DNA of 64,000 nt from Salvator merianae (taxonomy: Eukaryota > Chordata > Lepidosauria > Squamata > Teiidae): contig QVOM02000119.1 of assembly GCA_003586115.2 (NCBI GenBank), positions 46,240,742 through 46,304,741 on the forward strand, written 5' to 3'. The notes under the pieces are model-generated. The model was not told where the DNA came from, did no database searches, and saw only the letters and a program-made list of their open reading frames with translations. Shown one piece after another: positions 45,296-55,000 of the stretch. Position 1 is the first letter of the stretch; each line of letters opens with the position of its first letter. Made by a program: the position numbers and the translations under genes.

Positions 45296-45939
45296 TGCCC
45301 AGAATTAAACAACTATAAGAAACGGAGAAACTGCCAAGGATGCTGTTACACCCACTGAGTCAGCCTCAGACCTTTTCGTCAGAGCACATTCAATTTTCTG
45401 CTTCCCTGCTTCCTTTAAATTACTTTGCCCTTCACCTTAAGCCATACTCCTGGCTCCCAAAGCAGCCACAAACACACCGGTAAGAGGCACTGCCCATTAA
45501 GTCAGATTCACTATTTCCAGATATGAAGATTCTCCTACATGCTCAGTCATAGGTTGGACGGGGAGGGGTGACACTGGATAGGGGAGGAATATACATGGGT
45601 GTATGTCTCCTGTACGTTATAACTATATTCATGAAGAGCATTTTTTTAAATAAGAACACAAAATATCTTTTTTTTCTACCTTCAGACTAAACTTTTGCTT
45701 ATTAGTTTCAAGGCGGAAAGAATCTTAAACAACTTTAGGGCAAAGTCCTCCTGGTTAAACAACCTTGAAGAATAAACAGAGGCCTTCCTTCAAATGAGCC
45801 ATTAGATAATACTTCCCTTCAGGACAGGGACTTTGGGATCACGTAACCTGCTGGCATAGAACGGTGGATAACTCCTTTTCACAGGAACATAGTGGAAACC
45901 TGCTGGATCAGGTACAGCCCATGTAGCCTGTTGCAACCA

Positions 45940-46405
45940 TGTTACTAGCTAGTTCACGTGCAGGGTGGCTTGCCTGCCTGGAACACGCGTACAGAGAAGG
46001 AAGCAGCCATTTCCTGATACATGCGGGTAAATTTCCACTACCTGTAAACAACCACATGAGGCCTTGAGCACCTCCCTTTACTCCGCCTTTCTAGATGACG
46101 CTTAACCTTTGGGACACTCTGTAACTTTTGATTGGTCATTTTGAATACTGCTTGTCATGCTGTAACTTTGTATTGGGTTTAATTAGTCATGTGACTAATG
46201 ACACCATATAGACCCTCCTCCCTTTGTTTGTATGCAATAAAAGAGCTTCCCCGACTTTGAGCGGGGTCGTCTCCCCTCGAGAAAGCCTGGAGTCTGCTCT
46301 TCCTTTTTCGATGCCAAGAAACCCCCGAGCGACCCACTAGAAGCGGGAGGGAATCCCGCAGTAGTCAAGCATCCTGTCTCACATAAGAGGCCTATCAATT
46401 TCTTG
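45940..46405 (+). mobile_element. Probable solo LTR of an endogenous retrovirus
   Basis: The order resembles a gammaretrovirus-like LTR: ATTGG boxes near 46131 and 46172, TATGCAATAAAAGAG poly(A) signal at about 46221-46236, then a GC-rich R/U5-like stretch and a CTCACA or CTATCA end. TGGGGACATTCTC, which could be a primer-binding-site start, follows. No gag, pol or env sequence is present nearby. Boundaries are approximate and no target duplication was identified. Confidence 0.5.
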
Positions 46406-46509
46406 GGGACATTCTCAAGATGAAGGCAAAACCTTCACATGCTCTCAACTCGCTGAAAATGACCTTTAGAGGCATTCTGCCTCTCTCTCCAACATTGAAG
46501 TGGTATCCA

Positions 46510-47270
46510 GGCATTGATTACTGTAGCCACTAATACACTTGTCCTCCATGGATTTGTCTAACCTTTTCTTAAAGCTATCCATACTGGATAAATTCCACAG
46601 AACAATGACCCACTGGGTGAAAAAAATACTTCCCCTTGTTAGTCCTAACTCTCAGCTTCATGGATCGACCCTGGTTCTAGTATTGTGTGATAGAGAAAAT
46701 AATTTTTCTCTATCCACATTTTCAAGCCATGCATGATTTACGTATGTCAATCAGGTCCCCTGTTTAACACCATCTTTCAAGAGCGAATAGGCCTAGACCA
46801 GGGGTGGGCAAACTATGGCCCCCAGGCCACATCCGCCCCGTTTGGCCATCTAAACCCGCCCGCGATGGTCCCTTGTCGCCCCGCCCACACGCCGGCGCGC
46901 TGGCGCCGCCCCGCCGGCGCCCCGCCCCCGCACCGGAGCGCTGATCCTGACCCGGCCCCTGAGCCAAAATGTTTTCCCACCCCTGGCCTAGACATTGCAG
47001 ACTGCTCTCATAAGAGAAGTGTTCGAGCCCTTTGATCATTCTGGTTGCCCTTTTTTGTTCTTTTTCTAGTTCCACAATATCCTTTTTGAGGTGTGATGAC
47101 TAGAATTGTATACAATATTCCAAATGTGGCCTCACCATAAATTTATAGAGGCACAATGACACTTGCTCATTTATTTTCTACTCCCTTCCTAGATTATCCC
47201 TAGATTCCTCCTTTGCAGAATGTAGAAGCTGACCACTTTTATGCTTTCTCTATTCAGCTGCTTTTGTGCC
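46510..47270 (-). mobile_element. CR1 LINE 3' region (copy C), interrupted by a MITE
   Basis: On the minus strand the frame LEKEQKRATRMIKGLEH and the phrase GAATATTGTATACAATTCTA match the CR1 RT tail. The downstream part (46520-46790) matches the CR1 3' UTR (PHQLHRGSM-like, untranslated). The hAT-type MITE at 46799-46985 splits it, so the CR1 is older. Confidence 0.75.
46799..46985. mobile_element. hAT-type MITE, 187 bp, with 8-bp target duplication
   Basis: It starts CAGGGGTGGGCAAACTATGG and ends TTTTCCCACCCCTG, with GCCTAGAC duplicated at 46791-46798 and 46986-46993. An 8-base duplication and CAGGGGTGGGC termini are hallmarks of the hAT superfamily. The interior is extremely GC-rich (CGCCGGCGCGCTGGCGCCGC), unlike its surroundings. 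Confidence 0.9.
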
Positions 47271-48178
47271 TTTCTAGAGGAGGACTATGAGGCTAGACTA
47301 CTGGAACATATGAACTGACATCTTGTCATCTCAGAAGCCCCAAGCATATGAGAACTGGAGATCTCAGAACTATTAGAACAAGGGGGTCCTTCTACAAGAT
47401 CCAGGTAAGTCCATGTATGTGGAAACAAATATCTAGAATGTTTAGGACTATGGAAAGAGGAGAACCAGTTGCTGGTCTCACAGGAGCCCTGAGCATGTGA
47501 AAAAGAGCATACAATTGTGAGAAATAAGCATTAGCAAATTCCTGTACTACTGAAGCAGAATCACAGCTGCAACCTATCTATGGACAGCAGGAACATGAGA
47601 AGCAGCTGCGAATCTGTAGAATGCCTTCTGCTACTGATTAGAGTGTTTCTCTGCCTTGAAGAGGCAAGTGATACCCACTTAGATTTATGGGTGCATGTGT
47701 GTGGGGGGGGAGAAGAAGATGGCATAGAATTTGTCTCACAGCCCCTTTCCTTCCATCGGAATGCCTCATTTGCCTCAAAAAAAGACGGTCTACCCTTTAC
47801 AGTTTTCTGTAACTGAAGAGCCAAGTTCGTGGTGATATTTTTATAGTTTTTATAGATTTTATATTGTTTTATAGGTTTTGATAACCACCAAGGGAGTGCC
47901 ATGAAGAGCAGCATAGAAACTGGATAAATAAATAAAATTCTGTACCTCCCCCTCAACCTCAATGTCCTTTGCTTGGCTTTCTCAGTTGATTCCTTTCATC
48001 CAGAATTTCTTCATTCCTTTTGATCCAAAAATGTCTGGTTGAGTATTGCTCAGCATTTCCATTGGAGACACACTGATGGGACAAGACTCAAGACTCACTC
48101 TTGAGACAGTTTTTCAAAAACCTCTCAGCCAAAAGACCCGTATGGGGAGGGACCTTCATGCCCAGGATGGACATAAAT

Positions 48179-48400
48179 GGCACAATCACACCTAAGTTTT
48201 AATCCATCTTCAGTCCACTTTTGGACTGAAAGAACACATCAGCGAAGTGACTAATTATTTTATTTCCACGTTATCTAACGCAAAGGTGGATTTTCTGAGT
48301 TAAAGAATGCTGAAAGAAAACATCTTATTACTTCACTGATGTGTTCTCAGAGTCTGAAAGTGGACCGAAGTTGGATTTAAACTTACATGTAACTGGGCCC
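48179..48400. mobile_element. Palindromic MITE, family copy B (222 bp)
   Basis: It shares the arms of 544-766 (CACACCTAAGTTTTAATCCA at the left, and the inverse ending AACTGGGCCC at the right) and the central TTATCTAAC/GTTAGATAA-like segment. No coding sequence. It lies upstream of the APAF1 start codon exon, in the long first intron. Confidence 0.75.
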
Positions 48401-48599
48401 AAAGAAAAGTTTTCCACTCTAGCTGTAATTTGTTAAGTTTATTATCTTCCTGTCTCCATGATAAGGAAGAGGGATCACTGTGGTAAATTAATTCCTTCCA
48501 AGAACAAGAAGAATCATTCAAGCACTTGAGAACCAAATTGCAGAAAATCTGCAAAAGAAGTTCCTGAAATGAATCAACAGAAGAAACTGCTTCATAGCA

Positions 48600-50000
48600 G
48601 TTCCGAGTCAAATTTTTTTTCTGCAGATGTTGCATTGCTAGGCTAGCCTTCTGTAATGCAACACCACAACTCTGAGCTATAGATATTCACCACTGAAACA
48701 GAAGAACTAGGAAATGCAGCTTTTATAGCTAAAGAGCATTCTCTGCTGCTTTTCCTGTATAGAGCAGAAGGAATTCCCAGGCTACTTTCTGCAGTTCTTT
48801 TATTCTATCTTTTGAGAAATGCAGGACATGAGGAAAAACCTAGGTAAAATGGTACACCTTGACCTGATGCTGAAAATATATACCACTGATAGCTAGTATA
48901 TGTCAGAGAGAAGACTACTGCACAACATGAGGCCTAAGGCAGAGAAGACCCTGCTTTGAGTTGCCACCTCTCAAACATCTGAGAATTATGTGACCAGCAG
49001 AGTGTCTCTCCTTATCTTAACAATAAGGCATGTCAATATGGGAGGAAGTACTCTCACCAGGTATGGACATAAGAATTATGTGCTGCAGTAAACCAATATA
49101 CCCATCTCTTCTATCATTCAATTTTGCTGACTGAAGTTTTGTTTTTATGCAGTCAACAAAATGTGTTGGGTCATGTACAATGCAGTGACGTAAGCACTAC
49201 AGCACTGATGCCATCACACTATATGAGCTATTGCTGGCTATGGAAATCTGGCAATTAGAGAAACAGAAAATAATTGCAGACATCTGCATATACTGCGCAT
49301 TAACAACCTCAAAATGTTTAGCTTGTACAATTTAAAAAAAGCCATACAAATTTCAATACAATATTTTAACTTCTGAAACAAGGGGAACAACAGATTAAAA
49401 CAGCACTATCTTCAGTAATGAAAACAGACTGTGACATGGATGGAGCAAACTGGGAGTCTTTATTCAGTAAAGCTAGAGATATGAAAACATTGCTTAGAAT
49501 ACAAATCTGCCTCTTGAAAAATACCCACTGAGCTTGGACCTGCCATAGTGTTACCAGAAAACCTATGCCATCAGACTAGTCTAAGTAAACCAAGATTATT
49601 TTTCTCAGCAATAACTATATTTAGATAGGGTGCCAGTCACCATGGGGGAAGAGTGCTATTGCTGCTAATTTAGGATTACAACAGTACATCATTTCACAAA
49701 ATGTATAATAGAATTCACAGACTGCAAACCGTTTATAAAATGGCAAGAATGGATACAATCTATAAAGATTTAATCAAGCTATAATAACTCTAACGTCAGA
49801 AAATTAATGCTTATAATAAGCAGGAGAGGTATTATATACCATCCAACACAAACCAACAGTGCAAAAAGCAAGGTCTAACAACATTACTGAATTCAAATTT
49901 AGGAGCAAAATGACAATCTGTACGGTGCACACATTTATATTACCAGTATAGAATAGTATAAACATGAGACAATATTATCGGAAACACACTTGCAAAGTTA
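48600..50000. other. APAF1 first intron, no recognised element
   Basis: AT-rich sequence between the palindromic MITE and the promoter region. No repeat family or exon was recognised. Confidence 0.35.
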
Positions 50001-50472
50001 CTGTTGGCGGCGGCAGCAACAACACAAATTTCGCGTACACAGAGAAAAATAATTAAATCGTATGCCTACTGTGCCTGTAAGCACCTCTTTAGCATAAAGA
50101 CAATTTTAAGTAGTTTACTTCATCGGGCTCACCTGAGCCATTCTCGACAAGTAATTAAATAAAAGGACAAACTGCCATCTACAGGAAAAGCGGAGAAGTT
50201 GCATCAAGCCCTAGATCCGGCTGGTTCATAGCACTCTCGGAACAAAATCCAACAAAATGCTAACATTCATTCTGATGACCAACCCATTGCTCCTGGGACA
50301 TTTGGGAATCGGCTAAGCGCTCAGTCACAGGTGACTCCTCCAAGAGCAGTCACTCAGCTGGCTTCTTTGGACTTTCCAAACCGTATTTCATCTTCCAAAA
50401 GGGAGCAGCCTTTCAGAAATCCAAGGCAAAAGGTTACTGAACGTCTAACTAACAATAAAAAAGAAGGATTAC

Positions 50473-50890
50473 CTTCCTATTTCACTATCGGTTTTGTACG
50501 CCGCAGAAAGGCAATCAATTCTTCCTGCTCTTTCTGGGTTATGCTTCTGAGAGGGACATGACGATACTGAATACAACCTGCACTTCGTAGAGCTTTATCC
50601 AGAGACGGCAACAAAACTGCACCCACCGAGGCATATTTGTCCCCTCTTAAATGGACTCTTACCGCATCTCCCACTGAGGGACAGGACACCGCCTGCCACA
50701 GTTTCTCATCTGTTACATTTTCGGCCCTTTTTAGGCTATTTATTTCGCAGAAGGCGACTTCCACGCTGGCCCCTGAGAGACCCCGAGTTACCTCTGAGGA
50801 GCAAGCAAAGAGCGTACCTATAAGGGCCTCTGTCTTTAGGGTCAGGTGTTGGGAGCGATGGGGTCTTCGCCCAAAATCTCGGCTCTCACG
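50473..50890 (-). other. Probable APAF1 first exon containing an ATG-less 137-codon open frame
   Basis: An open frame runs from after a TAG at 50891-50893 to a TAG at 50477-50479. It ends just before the splice-donor-like GAAG/GTAATC, which would close an exon at 50473. The C-terminal 95 residues look like real protein: mixed wobble bases, few low-complexity runs, and segments such as DEKLWQAVSCPSVGDAVRV, LRGDKYASVGAVLLPSLDK and EELIAFLRRTKPIVK. There is no ATG in frame. Near-cognate candidates are CTG at 50845-50843, ACG at 50815-50813 and GTG at 50764-50762. Acceptor-like CTCAG sites also exist upstream, so it could be a terminal exon. No AATAAA was seen on this strand between 50477 and 50000, which fits a 5' exon better than a separate gene's 3' end. 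I do not recognise the product. Confidence 0.4.
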
Positions 50891-51480
50891 CTACCGGTCG
50901 GCTCCCCTCACAAATGGGCTGAGGCTTCCGAGTCCGACGGCACTCCCTCACAGCCTCCCCACCAGCCAGGAACTAACGGCCACAGCACTTCCTCCTTCTC
51001 AAGGCGAGGGCAAGTGGCAACAGGCAAATGGGGCGGGGCAACTAGTCTGAGATAGAGCGACTCCCCTCCCCTCCAAGCTTGAGAGGGAGGAGCTAGCTAG
51101 CAGCTGCAGAGACTCCACCGAATTCTCGATGTCTTTTCTCTCACACAGCTCTCACGCAGTGCGAGAGGCACCGAACAAACAAAGCCAGGCGAAGGGCTCG
51201 CTCGCGCGCGCCTAATTTGCACTCACCCCTCACGCCCATTGCAGCTGCCGGGCCGCCGTGGGGATGAAGGAAACAGCGCGTGCGCGGGGGGGGGGGAGAA
51301 GCGAGGAGGCTTTTCTCTTTCCCATCTCCTCCTCCTGGCCCCCAGCCCCGCTCGTTGATTGGCCCTGGACGCGCTCGCTCGCTTGCTCGCACCCATAGCG
51401 ACCAAGGGAAGGGGTATAGCGAAGTCCCCGCGAGCATGCGCTTTGACGTGGCGCAAGACAGGAGGGAGAGAGGGTCAGGG
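50620..51480. promoter_or_regulatory. CpG-rich bidirectional promoter between APAF1 and IKBIP
   Basis: CpG density is far above the rest of the window, strongest at 51180-51430, with runs such as CTCGCTCGCGCGCGCC. Candidate sites include an NRF1-like GCATGCGC at 51434-51441, TGACGTGG (ATF/CRE-like) just after it, a second NRF1-like GCGCGTGCGC near 51276 and a reverse CCAAT box near 51358. A 13-base G run lies near 51284-51296. APAF1 (minus) and IKBIP (plus) diverge from here. In mammals these two genes share one promoter, reported to respond to p53; I did not identify a p53 site. Start sites are not determined. Confidence 0.8.
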
Positions 51481-51904
51481 TGTATTCCTGTCCTAGAGAT
51501 AGTCCCGGGATGGAGTAAAAGTTGGGATCTCTTGTTACTTCATCTCCTCCCTCTTCCGTTTTTTATAGGGATGCCAAACTGAAGAGCGAGTAGAGGAGCC
51601 GGAGGTCGCTACTGAATAAGGAAAAAGGGAAATCTGTCTAAAACCTATGTGAGGATCCCCAACGGGGGGAGTAATAAGGTTTCTAGGGTTTTTTTTTGTA
51701 GGCTTGCCCACGGGTTCCGCTGCAAAACAAATTTTTTTTGTTGCATTCAAGCTTAATTCCTAGTAAACGTTTCTAGGCCGGGGAGAACGGAAAGACAATC
51801 CCTGAAAAGGGAGGAGGTTTAACTTAACGAAGAGCAAGAATAGCGAAGGGTTTCTTCCCCCTCCCCCGTATTTTGCTCCGTCTGGGGATGAAGACGTTTT
51901 AAAT

Positions 51905-52074
51905 ATGTCTGAAGTCAAGCAAAGGAAAAAGGCTAACCTGTCGGGCAAACCAAGCGAAGAGCAGCAAAATAAACTACCCAGCTTGGGGAGGAATAATACT
52001 GAAAAGTCTGTTTTTCTGGACCCACGAACAGTGTCAAGTTTCCTGTCTCTCCTGGCTTGTATAGGGCTCGCGTG
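51905..52074 (+). CDS. IKBIP: IKBIP exon 1 coding part (residues 1-56)
   Basis: The start MSEVKQRKKANLSGKPSEE matches human MSEVKSRKKSGPKG. The exon ends in the membrane segment (TVSSFLSLLACIGLAW) at donor GTAAGT, leaving two bases of a tryptophan codon. The basic N-terminus is expected in the cytosol. Confidence 0.95.
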
Positions 52075-55000
52075 GTAAGTAAAAACGATGCGATAGCCCT
52101 AAAGCTTGATCTTCATCCTTGATCTGGTTGGTAGCCACTGTTCTTCAAACTTTAATCTTCTGCTGCTACTGTCAGTTATTGTATTTCCCTAACGTCTTGT
52201 TCTGTGAGTCCCTTGCAGCAAATGTAACTAGAATGTAAAAACCGAATTAGGCTATATAAAATTAGAAGTTGTCTAATGCTTTGCCAGTTACTGACTTGGG
52301 ACCTGGACTCCAATTGTAGGACAGACTTTCCTGTCTTCCTCTTACTTACTTCTGTATGCCCACAAATTTACTTCTGAGGATTTTGGCATACAGGGGGTTC
52401 CTTTTGTGGATGCAGAAGTGTGTTCTGCATGAGCAATGTCATCTTTACATGCAAGACGTCCTATCCCTTTAGAAACATACACATGTGACTTCTGGCTGGG
52501 GGTGCCAGGGTGGCACTTGTGGATACAGTGGTACTGTTTTGTTTTTTAAAAAAATATTTTATTATTTTCTATCCATATATATACAAATATACAGTGGTAC
52601 TGTTGAGTTTTTGCCTTGTTGCGTCCAAGGCTTTTCCAGCTCCTTGTCTGCCCCCCTCCCCCACAACCTGAAAGAAGTCACCAGAGATTAGAGCCATACT
52701 ATGCTGTCAAAATTTTAAGTGCACTCACAATCTGGTTAGGCTTTGCAGTTTTTCAAGAAATTACAAAAGAGGTGGACTGGTGGGAAAAACATCTGATGAG
52801 GCCTATTTCTATTTCAGTTAAAACTACTCCATAGGTTGTATACTTGTTATTCAGTGGAATGGATCCCAGAAAAGAGGCATACAGGCAAATACCATCTCTG
52901 AGCTGGCTTCATCCAGGTTAGCCCTTCCTCAAGAGGGCTATTCAGTCAACAGTTTCCTTGTGGGAAGCAACCTGGTTTTTTGTTTATCTACTGTTAATAA
53001 TAGTGATAATAGTATCCAGCCTTAGGAGGCTTGGCATTTGTTATACTGCTCTAGGCAAATTAGCCATGACATTCCCACAAAAATGTCTTTTGGTTGAAGT
53101 GCTGTGTGGACAAAGTAAGACAGAGGCATCTATTCTAAAAGCATTTTGTCAGTCTGGAAGCCAGTGACACCATTAAATGTCTGGAATAGGCGGTCATTAA
53201 AGCTTAATAGCAGAGCAGACTTTAGTGAAGAGTGATAAGGTCTGCATCAGATGTAGCTGGCTTATTTTTACTACATGAAAAATTTGAGAACATTTGTTGT
53301 AGTTGCCTCAGTCACCTTAGAAATAGACTATCTTAGATTAAAGATTAAAGTCTGACAATGGAGAAATAGGGATAAACCCTATTATTCGTAAATGAAGCAT
53401 AAAATTATGGGCCTAGTTACATTTAAGTTTTAATCCACATTTAATTCACTTTCAGAATGAGAGAACATATCTACAAACTGACAAGCCATTTTCTTTCAGC
53501 ATTCTCTAACCCAAAGGTGAATTTTCCGGGTTAGATAATATGGAAGGAAAACAGCCTGTCTATTTTCTGATGTGTTTTCTCCCCTCAAAGGTGAATTAAG
53601 AGTGTAACTGGGTCCTAGGGGCCTTTTTGCACCTTCCAGCTGGAGTGGTTCTACCTGCTTGGTAGTTAGGCATATCCGCATTGCTCAACCACTGCAGCCA
53701 TCTGGAATGGGATAACCCCTCCCTGGAACGATCCAACTGTAGACTGCTAAAAAGCAGTCCACAACCTGCCCAGAAGCAGCTGGATTGCTCCCAGGGAGGT
53801 GGTTTTGTACCCTCTTCTGGGTGTAGTGTGGTGAGTGGATGTGGTTGTGCGACTGTAGCTGCACAATTGTGTGCAGTTGCCAGACTGCCATGGCAACATC
53901 CAGCCCCTTACTGGATGTTCTATGTTGCCTTGGTGATTCAGACAGCCCCGTGCTGGCCATTCATACTACAAGCACTACTGGCCAGGTACAAGGCTAGTTT
54001 AGCGCTTGTAGTGCAAATGGCTGTCACTGTGTTATCGTGAATAGGCCCATTGTGTCTGACATGTGGTAATACGTATACTTATTTAACTTAAACAGGTACA
54101 CATTACAGATGCTACTGTGTAGGCATTCTATTGAAAACTTCCCCGTCATTAAGATCATTGTATTAAGTAATTTATTTTACTATAAAGTAGTTTCGTGAAT
54201 GGTAGTAAAATTGTGCCTAAAAGCAAGCATGAGTCCACTTCAATAGTAAGATTCTATCCTAATGCAACCATTATAATTGAATGTGTGTGTTATATTTGTT
54301 TTTAAAATTTTCCCATTGCACCAGTTATGGCCTCCTTCAGTAGTTTGTCTTGCCTCAGTAAAAGCAGGATGTATAAAATGTTCTTTTTGTTGCCATTAGG
54401 TGCTCATTCATATGATTTTAACCAATTTTTTAATTGCAAAGTACCGTAGTCCTATTGGTAGATTACTAATGAACTGCAGAAGAACATGTAATGTTTATTA
54501 TTTTAGTTTGTTGATTCTGGTTTTTTTGCATTACTCAGGTTTCTTTTTCACCAGTCAGTACAACTGACTGCTATAGAGAAGAAGTACCATTTATTAAAGC
54601 AGGAAGCAGAAAAGCTTCAAGATCTAGAAAATAAGATTAAGCTGATGTCTGAAAAGGTAATTTTTAAAAATGTATACAATATTTTATCGCTACAACTCTT
54701 TCTGCATGTATGTAATTAGAAAAGAAGGTAAGCAGAAGTCAGACTATTCAGAGCAGAGTGTTCTCACAGAAATAGGCTAAATAAAAATTCATGTGAGTCT
54801 TGATTGTAAGAAAGCAATTTCTTCTACTTGATATTTGGAGAACTTGCTCATAATGTACTTCAGTTTCTTCCTAGCTTTAAAAACTTATTTAAGTAATTGG
54901 TCACTTGGCCATCTTATATACTGTTGAATTTGCTTAGTTCTAATGTCAAAATAAAGGTTTCCAGCTGTGTTTTCATTTATGAGTTTACATAAAAGTACAT

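Noticed and set aside
50637..51050. 137-codon plus-strand open frame overlapping the promoter
   Set aside because: It overlaps the minus-strand frame in the CpG-rich region, is rich in Ser/Pro/Arg/Leu as expected from GC-rich noncoding DNA, and has no splice or family support.
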